A stretch of 64,000 nt of DNA from Dokdonella_A sp963775445 (GCA_963775445.1 CAVZIT010000006.1:248001-312000), one strand, 5' to 3'; shown: positions 1-9,473, counted from the stretch's first letter. A program made the numbers and translations. The notes: a model not told the origin generated them from the letters alone.

Positions 1-110
1 TTGTAACGGAGCGGGTTCCACGGCGTGCGACCGCAAGCTGAAGCCGCGGCGCTTGACGCCGGCTCGTTCATCGAGTCAAGTAGAGGCCCGACCTGCCGGA
101 ATCCGCCGCC

Positions 111-566
111 ATGACTGCCGCCGCCCGCACGTTGCTGACCCTTGTCCTGCTGTCCTGCGGCGGCTTCGCCTTTGCCGCCTCGCCAACACCCGTCGGCACC
201 TGGAAGAGTTTCGATGACGCAACCGGCAAGGCCAAGGCGATCATCAACCTCAGCGAAAACAACGGCGAACTCCAGGGCAACGTGATCAAGGTACTGCAAT
301 CGGATCAGGGACCGAACCCGATCTGCAAGGAATGCGAAGGCGAGCGCCATAACCAGCCGGTCACCGGCATGCAGATCGTCTGGGGCCTGAAGCAGGACGG
401 CGATGAGTGGAATGGCGGCCATATTCTCGATCCGCACAATGGCAAGGTCTATCGCTGCAAGATGAGCGTCACCGAGGGCGGCCAGAAACTCGAAGTGCGC
501 GGTTTCATCGGCTTCTCGCTGCTGGGTCGCACACAAACGTGGGAACGCCAGCCGGCCACCCCCTGA
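111..566 (+). CDS. Exported DUF2147 family protein
   Basis: A 151-residue protein with a clear Sec signal peptide: a short basic start, a hydrophobic core (TLLTLVLLSCGGFAFA) and a likely cleavage near residue 22-23. The mature part starts PVGTWKSFDD and carries the features of DUF2147 (GTWKSFDDATGK near residue 29, later GFIGFSLLGRTQTW). DUF2147 proteins are small periplasmic beta-rich proteins of unknown biochemical role. A CKEC pair near residues 69-72 is the only obvious reactive feature. No operon partner is visible: metG follows after about 155 bases. The family call is firm, the function unknown. Confidence 0.85.
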   Translation: MTAAARTLLTLVLLSCGGFAFAASPTPVGTWKSFDDATGKAKAIINLSENNGELQGNVIKVLQSDQGPNPICKECEGERHNQPVTGMQIVWGLKQDGDEWNGGHILDPHNGKVYRCKMSVTEGGQKLEVRGFIGFSLLGRTQTWERQPATP

Positions 567-721
567 GAAACCGGCAAAGGCAAACGACGGCGCAGCCGAC
601 GCAGCGATCATCAACGTCGGAGCGCCCGAGTCGCAATTGATGCGGTCCATTGCGTGCGAGTCGTGCGGAAAAACCGCCATGGCATACTCGCGCTGCAAAC
701 TTGCCGCGGAATCCCTCACGG

Positions 722-2911
722 ATGCCTTCGCCAGCCCGACACATCCTCGTCACCAACGCCCTGCCCTACGCGAACGGCCGCATCCACCTTGGCCACATGG
801 TCGAGCACATTCAGTCCGATATCTGGGTGCGGGCGATGCGCATGGCGGGCCACGAGGTGCACTACGTCTGCGCCGATGATGCGCACGGCAGCTCGATCAT
901 GCTGCGCGCCGAAAGCGAAGGCATCGCGCCGAAACAACTGATCGCGCGCGTATGGCAGGAGCACACCCGGGATCTCGCCGATTTCGGTGTGGTCTACGAC
1001 CACTACTCGACCACCGACAGCGAAGCGAATCGCGAGCTGACCTACCGGATCTGGAACACCCTCAAGGCCGCCGGGCATACCGAAGCACGCCCGGTGCGCC
1101 AGCTCTACGATCCGGTCAAGGAAATGTTCCTGCCGGATCGCTTCATCAAGGGCGAATGCCCGAACTGCCACAGCGCCGATCAGTACGGCGATGCCTGCGA
1201 AGTCTGCGGCAAGACCTACGATCCGACCGACCTGATCAAGCCGTATTCGGTGGTTTCGGGCGCGACGCCGGTCGAGAGAGAATCGCGCCATCTGTTCGTC
1301 AAGCTTGCCGATTTCGAAAACGTTCTGAAGGACTGGCTGGTCGAACGCCGCGACGCCGGTGGCCTGCAGGCCGAGGTCGTCAACAAGCTCAAGGAGTGGT
1401 TCGACGACGGTCTTCGAAGCTGGGACGTATCGCGCGATTCGCCGTATTTCGGGTTCGAGATTCCGGACGAGCCCGGCAAATTCTTCTATGTGTGGGTCGA
1501 CGCGCCGATCGGTTATCTCGCCGCATTTCGCGAATACTGCGAGGAACACAACGCCAGGCATCCCGACCATCCGATCCGGTTCGAGGACTTCGTCGATCCT
1601 GCCGCTGCAAAGGCGAGCCGCACCGAGATGGTGCACTTCATCGGCAAGGACATCGTGTATTTCCATACGTTGTTCTGGCCGGCCATGCTGCGCGGTGCCG
1701 GCCTGCGCATGCCGACAGCGGTCTATGTGCACGGCTTCCTGACCGTCGATGGCGCCAAGATGTCGAAGTCGCGCGGCACGTTCGTCAACGCGCGCACCTA
1801 CCTCGATCATCTCGACCCGGATTACCTGCGTTATTACCTCGCCACCCTGCTCGGGCCGACGCTCGCGGACCTCGATCTTGATCTCAAGAGCTTCGAGGAG
1901 CGGGTCAATTCGCACCTCGTCGGCAAGTGGGTGAATATCGCAAGCCGCTGCGCTCGGCTCCTGGAAAATCATTTCGATGGAAAACTGGGACGCGCATTCT
2001 GGTTGCCTACAGCGGAACCACAACAGCCTCCCCCTTACGAAGTGGAAGCAATGGTGGCGCTGTCGCCACGTTACGGAAGCGCTGAATGCAGAGCAGCTCT
2101 CGAACAATTACGGCGCACGCGACTACGCCCAGGTCGTGCGCGCCGTGGTGCGGGCGGCCGACAGCGCAAATGAATACGTCAACCGGACAGCGCCTTGGTC
2201 GATGGCAAAGGACGAGCTCACGTCAACGACGAATTGCACGTCTGTATTGCACTGCTGCGCTGATCAGCGCTTTTCCACGCCCTTGGTCCAGGCGTACGTA
2301 GAAACGCCGAAAATTCCGCCTGCTGCCGAGCCGCCTGCCTATTGTACGAAAATATTACGTCGAATTTCATCAAGACAGAGTCACATTTGTCTGATCACCA
2401 GCTTGCGACAATTCGAGCCATTCTTCCCCGTATCGACCCGAAAAAGATCGATGCCATGATCGAAGCATCCAGGGAATCAATGAAATCGCCTTCCGCAACT
2501 CTCGCGACGCAAACATCCACGGCAGCCGCTTCGACGGAACCTAGCCCGGGACACGGATCATCTTCGGCCAAGCCCGCCGCGCCGGTATCGATCGACGATT
2601 TCGCCAAGCTCGACCTGCGCATCGGCAAGGTGCTGGCTTGCGAGTTCGTCGAAGGATCGGACAAGCTGTTGCGTTTCGAACTCGATGCGGGCGATCTCGG
2701 CAAACGCCAGATTTTTTCGGGAATCCGCGCGGCCTACGGCGATCCGCAGCAGCTGGTCGGACGCCGCGTCGTGTTCGTCGCGAACCTCGCTCCTCGCAAG
2801 ATGCGCTTCGGCGTATCCGAAGGCATGGTTCTCTCAGCCGGCAGCGGTGGCGCCGATTTGTTCCTGCTCGACGTAGATGACGGCGCTGCCGCGGGCATGC
2901 CGGTGAAATGA
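722..2911 (+). pseudogene. metG: Methionyl-tRNA synthetase gene, reading frame disrupted
   Basis: MetG charges tRNA-Met with methionine in the cytoplasm. The first about 420 codons are intact: HLGH signature at residues 22-25, a four-cysteine zinc knuckle (CPNC...CEVC, near residues 143-160), and KMSKS near residue 346. The C-terminal tRNA-binding (Trbp111-like) domain is also intact (about 2590-2911, SIDDFAKLDLRIGKVL). Between about 1985 and 2400 the coding moves between frames. The anticodon-domain stretch RDYAQVVRAVVRAADSAN lies one frame off and ends near 2215. The next piece, VNDELHVCIALLR, returns to the first frame but meets a TGA at 2261. At least two shifts and one stop are needed to read the gene. 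metG is normally essential, so local sequence error or a second copy elsewhere is as likely as true decay. Start taken at ATG 722, where homology begins. Confidence 0.8.
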
Positions 2912-3564
2912 GCGCACTTCCGGCCCTCGCGCTTCGCATCGACGCGCTGTTGCCGCAAACGCAGTGCCGCCAGTGCGGATACGCAGGCTGCCAGCCTTAC
3001 GCGGATGCGATCGCCACCGGAGAAGCCGCGATCAACCGCTGCCCGCCGGGTGGCGAAGCCGGCATTCGCCAGATCGCCGAACTGCTCGGTCGCGAGGCCA
3101 TGGCCCTCGATCCCGATTGCGGCATCGAAAAGCCGGCGGCCCGCGCGTTCATCGATGAATCGACCTGCATCGGCTGCACCAAATGCATCCAGGCTTGCCC
3201 TGTCGACGCAATCGTCGGCTCGGGCAAGCGCATGCATACGATCCTTGCCGACGAATGCACCGGTTGCGAGTTGTGTCTCGCGCCGTGCCCGGTGGATTGC
3301 ATTGCGATGATCGAACGGAATCCGGACTGGACCCGGGACGCGGCGCTGGCACAAGCACGCGCCGACGTTGCCCGACGACGATTCCAGGCGCGCAGCCGGC
3401 GGCTCGAACACGAGCAGGCGCAACGCACGGCACGAAGATCCTCGCCATCCGCAGCAGGCACAAGGCAATCGCCGATCAGCAAGGCCGCCGTCATGCAGGC
3501 AATAGCGCGCGGTCGGGCGAAGCAACGGATGCATGCGGACGAGGTGCGGATACCGACGGAGTGA
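2908..3564 (+). CDS. rnfB: RnfB-like iron-sulfur ferredoxin protein
   Basis: A 218-residue protein matching the cytoplasmic part of RnfB/RsxB, the iron-sulfur subunit of the Rnf/Rsx electron transport complex. Visible clusters are the 4Fe-4S domain C20-x2-C23-x4-C28-x16-C45 and two ferredoxin motifs, C87/C90/C93/C97 and C117/C120/C123/C127. The N-terminal membrane helix of classical RnfB is missing and the tail beyond residue 140 is basic and low in complexity. The start overlaps the metG stop (ATGA) and the stop overlaps the nth start (GTGA), so the three genes look co-translated. No other rnf subunit is nearby. The pairing with nth suggests it supplies electrons or clusters rather than joining a full Rnf pump, but that is inference. 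Confidence 0.85.
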   Translation: MSALPALALRIDALLPQTQCRQCGYAGCQPYADAIATGEAAINRCPPGGEAGIRQIAELLGREAMALDPDCGIEKPAARAFIDESTCIGCTKCIQACPVDAIVGSGKRMHTILADECTGCELCLAPCPVDCIAMIERNPDWTRDAALAQARADVARRRFQARSRRLEHEQAQRTARRSSPSAAGTRQSPISKAAVMQAIARGRAKQRMHADEVRIPTE

Positions 3565-4214
3565 AGCGGGCACAAGTCGTCGAGCTTTTCGAGCGCCTGC
3601 GCGAACTCAATCCCGAGCCGCGCAGCGAACTCGAATATCAGTCGCCGTTCGAACTCCTCATCGCGGTGATCCTGTCGGCGCAATCGACCGATGTGGGCGT
3701 CAACAAGGCAACCCGGCGTCTGTTTCCGATCGCGCGGACTCCCGAGAAAATGCTCGCGCTCGGCGAGGAAAAGCTCAAGCGTCACATCGCCACAATTGGT
3801 CTCTACAACACCAAGGCGAAGAACATCCTCGGGACCTGTCGCTTGCTGATCGATGAGCACGGTGGCCAGGTCCCCCATTCGCGCGAAGCACTCGAAGCGC
3901 TGCCGGGCGTCGGCCGCAAGACCGCCAACGTGGTCCTCAACAGCGCGTTCGGAGAGCCGCTCATTGCGGTCGATACGCACATATTCCGCGTTGCCAATCG
4001 AACCGGCCTCGCACGCGGCAAGACCGTGCGCGCGGTCGAGGACAAGCTCGCGAAAGTGGTGCCGGCCGAGTTCCGCGAGGGCGCACATCATTGGCTGATC
4101 CTGCATGGGCGTTATGTCTGCAAGGCGCGCAAACCCGAGTGCCCTCACTGCGTGATTCGCGACCTGTGTGCATACAAGGCAAAGACGCCTGCCAGCGCGC
4201 TGGACGATCCGTGA
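3561..4214 (+). CDS. nth: Endonuclease III (DNA glycosylase/AP lyase)
   Basis: Base-excision repair enzyme that removes oxidised pyrimidines and nicks the abasic site. The 217-residue length is normal for Nth. The helix-hairpin-helix LPGVGRKTA holds the catalytic lysine K120, and the catalytic aspartate is D138 in AVDTHIFR. The 4Fe-4S cluster motif C187-x6-C194-x2-C197-x5-C203 closes the protein. The GTG start at 3561 is chosen because homology starts there and because GTGA overlaps the rnfB stop, a normal coupling signal. Longer upstream starts would run through rnfB. Confidence 0.95.
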   Translation: MKRAQVVELFERLRELNPEPRSELEYQSPFELLIAVILSAQSTDVGVNKATRRLFPIARTPEKMLALGEEKLKRHIATIGLYNTKAKNILGTCRLLIDEHGGQVPHSREALEALPGVGRKTANVVLNSAFGEPLIAVDTHIFRVANRTGLARGKTVRAVEDKLAKVVPAEFREGAHHWLILHGRYVCKARKPECPHCVIRDLCAYKAKTPASALDDP

Positions 4215-4256
4215 CTTCCCTGCGTTGCGTCGCCCTTCGCTTGCTATGCTCGATTC

Positions 4257-4922
4257 ATGGAACCGCCCTCGCCACGTACTGCGCGCATGTCCGATCGCTT
4301 CCGCGGGTTCCTGCCGGTCGTGGTCGATGTCGAAACCGGTGGATTCGACGCGGAGCGCCACGCATTGCTCGAAATTGCCGCTGTCGTGATCGGAATGGAC
4401 GATGATGGATGGGTCCGCGCGCAGCCGGTGGTCTCGACGCACGTGGTTCCATTCGAAGGCTCCGTGCTCGATCCGAAGTCGCTGGAATTCACCGGAATCG
4501 ATCCCGGCCATCCGTTTCGCGCCGCGCTGGCGGAGCGTGCCGCACTCGATCACGTGTTCGCGCCTATTCGCGCGGCAGTCAAGGAAAACGCCTGCCAGCG
4601 CGCGATCCTGGTCGGGCACAATGCTGCGTTCGATCTCGGCTTCGTGAATGCAGCCGTGCGGCGTTCGGGCCATAAGCGCAATCCGTTCCATCCCTTCAGC
4701 TGTTTCGATACCGCGACGCTCGGCGGACTCGCCTACGGACAGACCGTGCTGAGTCGCGCGGTCGAAGCCGCCGGGCTTTCGTGGGACAGCCGCGAAGCGC
4801 ATTCGGCCGTCTACGATGCCGAACGCACCGCCGAACTTTTTTGCGCGATCGTCAATCGCTGGAAGCGCTTGAACGACATGGAGCGATCCTCAGGCAACGA
4901 GACCAGATCTCCTTCTGCTTGA
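4257..4922 (+). CDS. rnt: Ribonuclease T
   Basis: DEDD-family 3'-5' exoribonuclease that trims tRNA and other stable RNA 3' ends. The acidic motifs are visible as VDVETGG (D24, E26), GHNAAFD and HSAVYDAE, and the family phrase KRNPFHPF is conserved. At 221 residues it has the usual length. ATG 4257 is preferred over ATG 4287 because known RNase T proteins carry about 10-15 residues before the DRFRGF block. A TATGCT box lies just upstream of 4257, so the transcript leader could be very short. It follows nth after 42 bases on the same strand. Confidence 0.93.
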   Translation: MEPPSPRTARMSDRFRGFLPVVVDVETGGFDAERHALLEIAAVVIGMDDDGWVRAQPVVSTHVVPFEGSVLDPKSLEFTGIDPGHPFRAALAERAALDHVFAPIRAAVKENACQRAILVGHNAAFDLGFVNAAVRRSGHKRNPFHPFSCFDTATLGGLAYGQTVLSRAVEAAGLSWDSREAHSAVYDAERTAELFCAIVNRWKRLNDMERSSGNETRSPSA

Positions 4923-4953
4923 TCGGGACCCGTATCACCCCCATGCTGCGCGC

Positions 4954-5235
4954 ATGCCCATCTACGAATATGTCGCCGAAGGCAACAGTTGCCCCGTTTG
5001 CCGAGATGGGATCGAGTTGTTGCAGCGTCTGGCCGATCCGCCGCTTTCGCTATGCCCCGAGTGCGGCGAGCCGCTGCGCCGCGTGATCAGCGCGCCGCAG
5101 GTCGTCGCGGGCCAGGGACATGTGCTCGGCGAGAAACACATCGCCAAACACGGCTTCACGCAGTATCGCAAGGTCAGCAAGGGCAAATACGAAAAGACCG
5201 CGGGCAAGGGACCGAACACGATCAGCGGCGATTGA
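4954..5235 (+). CDS. FmdB-family zinc ribbon protein
   Basis: A 93-residue protein starting MPIYEY, the usual opening of FmdB-type regulatory zinc ribbons. The metal site is C13-x2-C16 and C34-x2-C37 (CPVC, CPEC). The rest is glycine/lysine rich and probably flexible. Members are thought to act in regulation or as small nucleic-acid or protein-binding factors, but no specific role is established here. It lies 31 bases after rnt on the same strand and is the last gene before a convergent gene. Confidence 0.85.
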   Translation: MPIYEYVAEGNSCPVCRDGIELLQRLADPPLSLCPECGEPLRRVISAPQVVAGQGHVLGEKHIAKHGFTQYRKVSKGKYEKTAGKGPNTISGD

Positions 5236-5286
5236 AGCCGCTACGGCGTTGCAGGTTTGCCCCCTCCCGCGCGCTGATACGCGCAG

Positions 5287-5305
5287 GGCGCAGCCGGCGC
5301 CTTTT
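5287..5305 (+). terminator. Possible rho-independent terminator after fmdB-like gene
   Basis: GGCGC (5287-5291) can pair with GCGCC (5297-5301) over a 5-base loop, followed by TTTT. The stem is short but GC-only and sits between two convergent genes, where a terminator is expected. Confidence 0.4.
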
Positions 5306-5344
5306 CAACTCGCGACGAGCTCTCTGCTAACGGGGCGGATCGAG

Positions 5345-5605
5345 TCACGGCGCCGCGCGGCGACGCCGAAGGGCCACGATCATCCCGTAAATGCTGATCA
5401 GCAGCCATGCGACCTCAAGCAGGAATGCGGACAGATTGAAACTGCCGAACAGGAGCGAAAGCATCACGCCTATCGCACCAAGCGCATTCATCGTCTGATA
5501 AATCGGTCCGTTGCCGTGCAGCTTGTGCGCCTGCAACAGCAGGAACGCGAACAGCACCAGCGCGACGCCGACGAGACCGGCCCACTCGTGCCACGGCATG
5601 TTCAT
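5345..5605 (-). CDS. Small membrane protein, CBU_0592 type
   Basis: An 86-residue integral membrane protein with about three hydrophobic segments (WAGLVGVALVLFAFLLLQ; MNALGAIGVMLSLLFG; FLLEVAWLLISIYGMIVAL) and a basic tail RRRR. The layout and the H-x-x-G-x-x-Y-x-x-M-N-x-x-G motif resemble the small CBU_0592-type membrane proteins of proteobacteria, which have no known function. The start at 5605 overlaps the rlmB stop (ATGA), so it is the third gene of the rnr-rlmB operon. Confidence 0.75.
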   Translation of the reverse strand: MNMPWHEWAGLVGVALVLFAFLLLQAHKLHGNGPIYQTMNALGAIGVMLSLLFGSFNLSAFLLEVAWLLISIYGMIVALRRRRAAP

Positions 5606-6348
5606 ATCCCACCCGCGCGTTGGCGCAAGGCCTCGAACAACACGATGCCGGCGGCTACCGACACGTTGAGGCTTTCCATCGAGCCGGGCATCGGAATGCG
5701 CGCGACATAGTCGCACCGCTCGCGCACCAGCCGGCGCATGCCTTCCGCCTCACCACCCAGAATCAATGCCGTCGGCCCCCTCAAGTCGAGTGTGTAAATC
5801 GACCGCTCGGCATCGCCGGCGAGACCGCTCAGCCAGACCCCCGCATCCTTGAGCGTGCGCAGACTGCGCGCAAGATTGGTCACGACGACCAGCGGCACGC
5901 GATCGGCTGCGCCGGCCGAGGAACGGCGCACGATCGGCGTAATGCCGACGGCGCGGTCCTTGGGCACGATCACGGCCGTGACGTTGGCGGCCGCGGCGCT
6001 GCGCATACACGCGCCGAGATTGTGCGGATCGGTCACTCCATCGAGCGCCAGCAACAGCGCATCGGACCCGGCATCGACAACGAGCTTGAGAAGGTCGTTT
6101 TCGCCCAACGGCTGCGGCGTACGATAGTGCGCAACGACACCCTGATGCCGTCCACCCCCGGTCATGCGATCCAGCGCCGCGCGATCGCGCGCGTGCGGCT
6201 TGATCCCCAGCTCGCGCGCGCGATCCGAAAGTTCCTTGAGGCGCGCATCGTGCGGGTCGGACTCGATGAAAAGATCGACGATGTTGCCAGGATCGTGGCT
6301 CAGCGCGGCCTCGATCGAGTGGATTCCGAACAGGAGGTCAGTACTCAT
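5602..6348 (-). CDS. rlmB: 23S rRNA (guanosine-2251-2'-O)-methyltransferase
   Basis: SPOUT-class enzyme that methylates the ribose of G2251 in 23S rRNA using SAM. The 248 residues show an N-terminal substrate-binding domain and the three SPOUT motifs: LDGVTDPHNLGACMRSA, ALILGGEAEGM, and PMPGSMESLNVSVAAGI near the C-terminus. The ATGA overlap with the rnr stop (6345-6348) and with the next gene (5602-5605) makes a tight three-gene operon. rnr-rlmB is a common pairing in gammaproteobacteria. Confidence 0.95.
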   Translation of the reverse strand: MSTDLLFGIHSIEAALSHDPGNIVDLFIESDPHDARLKELSDRARELGIKPHARDRAALDRMTGGGRHQGVVAHYRTPQPLGENDLLKLVVDAGSDALLLALDGVTDPHNLGACMRSAAAANVTAVIVPKDRAVGITPIVRRSSAGAADRVPLVVVTNLARSLRTLKDAGVWLSGLAGDAERSIYTLDLRGPTALILGGEAEGMRRLVRERCDYVARIPMPGSMESLNVSVAAGIVLFEALRQRAGGI

Positions 6349-8636
6349 CGTTTGTGGCGCCGGGTCTGGACTGCCTGCACCAGGCGGAAATCGATTTTTC
6401 GGTCTTCCATGCTCGCGCGCAGGACCTGCACCCGCACCTCGTCGCCGAGGCGGAACTTCAGACCGCGACGCTCACCGGTCAACAAATGACGGATCGGATC
6501 GAAATGATAGTAATCGTTCGGCAACTGGGTGATGTGGACCAGTCCACTGACGCGGGACTCGATCAATTCGACGAACACGCCAAACGAAGTGACGCCGGTC
6601 ACGATGCCGTCGAATTCGCTGCCGACATGCTTTTCCATCCACGCGCACTTGTAGCGCTCGTCGACATCCCGCTCGGCGTCATCCGCGCGCCGTTCCTTTT
6701 GTGAGCCCTGCACGCACAGACCGACCATGTCGCTCTTCGAATACGCATAGTCTTCCGCCTTGCCACCGCCCAATGCGTAGCGGATTGCGCGATGCACGAG
6801 CAGGTCCGGGTAGCGCCGGATTGGCGAAGTAAAATGCGTATAGGCGTCGAGCGCAAGCCCGAAATGCCCGCCATTTTCGGGCTGATACACCGCCATCGAT
6901 TGCGAGCGCAGCAGCACCGACTCGATCAATCCGGCGTCGGGCCGCTTGCGCACCTTCGCGAGTAGCGCCGAGAAATCGGCTGGCGTCACCTTCTCGACCG
7001 GCGGCAGTTTCAGCTTGAACTCGCGCAGAAACTCGAGCAGATCCTCGTACTTCGATGCGGGCGGAGGAGCATGCACGCGAAATGGCGCGGGGATGCGCTT
7101 GCGCTCGATGAATTTCGCGGCTTCGACATTCGCCGCGATCATGCATTCCTCGATCAGCTTGTGCGCGTCGTTGCGCACTTCGGCGCCGAGTTGCACCACT
7201 TCGCCGCCCGGGCCAAGCCGGAACTTGACTTCGGTACTCTCGAAATCGATCGCTCCGCGCTGCCGGCGTGCTTTCGCGAGCACGCGGAACAAGCGATGCA
7301 GCACCTCGATTTCAGGCATCACATCGGCGAGCTCCGCACGCGCCTCTGCCGATTTCTCGCCGATCGCCTGCCACACGCGCGCATAGGTGAGGCGCGCGTG
7401 CGAGCGCATCACCGCGGCGTAGAACTTCGACTTCACGACGTGGCCATCGCGATCGACTTGCATGTCGCAAGCCATGCACAGGCGATCGACATTCGGGTTC
7501 AACGAACAGATGCCGTTCGAGAGCGACTCCGGCAACATCGGAACGACATAACCCGGAAAATACACCGAGGTCGAGCGCCGAACCGCTTCCGCGTCGACCG
7601 CCCGATCTTTTTCCACATAGTGCGATACATCGGCGATTGCGACGATCAGGCGAAATCCATTCTTGTTCGACTCGGCGTACACGGCATCGTCGAAATCCTT
7701 CGCGTCCGACCCGTCTATCGTGACCAGCGGCAAATGGCGAAGATCGACACGACCCTTGATTTCTGCTCGCGAAACCTCGGGCTCGATATTCGCGGCTTCG
7801 GCCAGCACCTTGGCCGGCCATTCGTGCGGCAGGTCATGGCTCGCTATCGCCATTTCGACCACGAGCGATGGCTTGAGCCGATCGCCGAGCACCGCCAGCA
7901 CGCGCCCGATGGGTCCGCGCTGGTGGGTCGGCTGTTCGGTGATCTCGGTGATCACGATCTGGCCGGCGTGCGCGCCATGCTCTGCGCCGGGTGGAATCAA
8001 CACGTCCTGATGCAAACGCCGATCGTCCGGCGTCACCAGCGTCAGTCCATCCTGTTCGACGATGCGGCCGACCAGTCGCGGCGAACGGCGTTCGAGCACC
8101 TCGACGATCGCACCCTGGCGGCGGCCGCGCCGATCGACGCCGACCACGCTTGCGAGGACGCGATCGCCGTGCAGCACGCGCCGCATCTGCGCCGGCGACA
8201 GGTACAAATCCTCGCCCCCCGCATCCGGCCGCAGGAAGCCATAGCCCTCCGCGTTGGCCAGAACCGTCCCCGGAATCAGATCGAGCTTCTGCGCGACGCC
8301 GTAACCCGCGCGTCGATTCTGGATCAGCTGGCCATCGCGCAGCATCGCCGCAAGGCGCTTGTCCAGCGCTTCCAGATCCTCGGGCGTCGATAGACCGAGT
8401 TCGCGCGCCAACGCCTCGGCCTTGAACAACTGGCCGCGCCGGTCGAGGAAATCGAGGATCGCTTCGCGACTCGGTATCGGCCGCTCGTACCGTTCCGCTT
8501 CGCGCGCGGCATGTGGATCGTGAAGCGTCGCCGCGGACGCCGTGCCGGTCTTGCTATCGCGCCGCCGCTTGGACGTGCGGGGCGATGGCGCGTGGCGCGC
8601 GGAATTTTTCGAAGTCTTGCCGCGCGGTTTGCTCAC
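6345..8636 (-). CDS. rnr: Ribonuclease R
   Basis: Processive 3'-5' exoribonuclease of the RNB family that degrades structured RNA. The 763-residue protein has a basic, low-complexity N-terminus (SKPRGKTSKN...), a winged-helix region, cold-shock domains, the RNB core with the metal-binding aspartates in DGSDAKDFDDAV and the HFTSPIRRYPDLLVHR motif, and a C-terminal S1 domain (SEFDGIVTGVTSFGVFVEL). GTG 8636 is chosen because AGG lies seven bases upstream. A longer open frame to 8945 would run into the tRNA gene and its promoter and has no family similarity. First gene of the rnr-rlmB operon. Confidence 0.94.
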   Translation of the reverse strand: MSKPRGKTSKNSARHAPSPRTSKRRRDSKTGTASAATLHDPHAAREAERYERPIPSREAILDFLDRRGQLFKAEALARELGLSTPEDLEALDKRLAAMLRDGQLIQNRRAGYGVAQKLDLIPGTVLANAEGYGFLRPDAGGEDLYLSPAQMRRVLHGDRVLASVVGVDRRGRRQGAIVEVLERRSPRLVGRIVEQDGLTLVTPDDRRLHQDVLIPPGAEHGAHAGQIVITEITEQPTHQRGPIGRVLAVLGDRLKPSLVVEMAIASHDLPHEWPAKVLAEAANIEPEVSRAEIKGRVDLRHLPLVTIDGSDAKDFDDAVYAESNKNGFRLIVAIADVSHYVEKDRAVDAEAVRRSTSVYFPGYVVPMLPESLSNGICSLNPNVDRLCMACDMQVDRDGHVVKSKFYAAVMRSHARLTYARVWQAIGEKSAEARAELADVMPEIEVLHRLFRVLAKARRQRGAIDFESTEVKFRLGPGGEVVQLGAEVRNDAHKLIEECMIAANVEAAKFIERKRIPAPFRVHAPPPASKYEDLLEFLREFKLKLPPVEKVTPADFSALLAKVRKRPDAGLIESVLLRSQSMAVYQPENGGHFGLALDAYTHFTSPIRRYPDLLVHRAIRYALGGGKAEDYAYSKSDMVGLCVQGSQKERRADDAERDVDERYKCAWMEKHVGSEFDGIVTGVTSFGVFVELIESRVSGLVHITQLPNDYYHFDPIRHLLTGERRGLKFRLGDEVRVQVLRASMEDRKIDFRLVQAVQTRRHKR

Positions 8637-8842
8637 GGCGCCTGATTTTCGTTTCGACAAGAATGCTCTCGCTTGATGCAGTCTGGTGTTTCCCCGTGTC
8701 CAGCGTGGCCGACGGCGCCCGGGTTTGCAAGGAAAATTGCCCAAAGCCTCCTCGACCGGCAAGCAGGCTCTGGCCCAAGCGAAACGCCCTGCATAGCGAA
8801 TCCAAGAGAGGGGAACAAACCCGGATGCGCGCTTCCGATTCG

Positions 8843-8871
8843 TTGACACGTAGAGCCCGCGCCAGTATCGT
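8843..8871 (+). promoter_or_regulatory. Promoter of tRNA-Leu
   Basis: A perfect -35 hexamer TTGACA (8843-8848), a 17-base spacer and TATCGT (8866-8871) lie about 46 bases upstream of the mature tRNA. The region after the -10 is GC-rich (TTCGCGGCCC), a stringent-type discriminator common for stable RNA genes. Confidence 0.75.
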
Positions 8872-8917
8872 TCGCGGCCCGAATAGCGCTGCCAACTGCG
8901 CGATTCGGATCGCACCG

Positions 8918-9004
8918 GCCCAGGTGGCGGAATTGGTAGACGCACTAGCTTCAGGTGCTAGCGGGGGCAACCTCGTGGAGGTTCGAGTCCTCTTCTGGGC
9001 ACCA
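8918..9004 (+). tRNA. tRNA-Leu (anticodon CAG)
   Basis: An 87-base class II tRNA with encoded CCA. The acceptor arms are GCCCAGG and TCTGGGC. The anticodon stem CTAGC/GCTAG encloses loop TTCAGGT, giving anticodon CAG (reads CUG). The variable arm is long as expected for Leu, and the T arm reads GGTTCGAGTCC. Its 3' end is copied 1.7 kb downstream (see the repeat features). Confidence 0.97.
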
Positions 9005-9010
9005 TTTGCA
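8982..9010 (+). repeat. attL-like copy: 3' end of tRNA-Leu
   Basis: From the T arm through CCA and six bases beyond. It is repeated almost exactly at 10727-10755 in direct orientation, the pattern left when an element integrates into the 3' end of a tRNA gene and restores it. Confidence 0.7.
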
Positions 9011-9473
9011 TTATTCGATGATGCTTCATGAGATCGCGTGAGATGGCCAGGGCCATGAACGTCGCACCAGTACCACCCATCGGCCCCCGCGTTGCAGCAG
9101 CTTTCGGTTTCCAACGCGCTTGCCACCATTCATGAAGCCATGGAAGGCTGGGTTGCCAGCGGCGACTTTGAAAAAGCTGTAGGCGATGCTGGCTGATCTG
9201 GTGCATCAAACCTGCGCCTTGCGATACGCGACGGCGAGCAGGTTAGCGACAAACCGGAATGATTGATCGCCCGAGGAGACATAGCGTCCGAGATCTCCTG
9301 CAGCGCCGCGGGGCGAATTGCCGCTTCAGCCGGCGCAGATAGTCTGCGAGCCTGCTGACGCTCGCGGCCACGCGCGCCCGCGCCGAGTATTTACCGCATC
9401 GAAAGCCGGCCTCGACGCGTACGCGCGCTGCGCAGGCTTGTATCAGGGGCGAAACGAAAGCCACGTCGCACCT
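9011..9473. other. Gene-free stretch between tRNA-Leu and the ice-binding gene
   Basis: No convincing gene. Short open runs occur on both strands, but none has a start with a ribosome site or recognisable similarity. It may be eroded DNA from whatever element carried the neighbouring gene into this site. Confidence 0.5.

Noticed and set aside
716..2107. A 463-codon open frame antisense to metG
   Set aside because: Mirror of GC-rich coding sequence; no family similarity and no ribosome site. The + strand carries clear MetG motifs.
5620..6489. A 289-codon frame antisense to rlmB
   Set aside because: Shadow frame; rlmB motifs on the minus strand are clear.
7071..8393. A 440-codon open frame antisense to rnr
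   Set aside because: Shadow of the RNase R frame; composition rich in His/Arg/Asp as expected for antisense of high-GC coding DNA.
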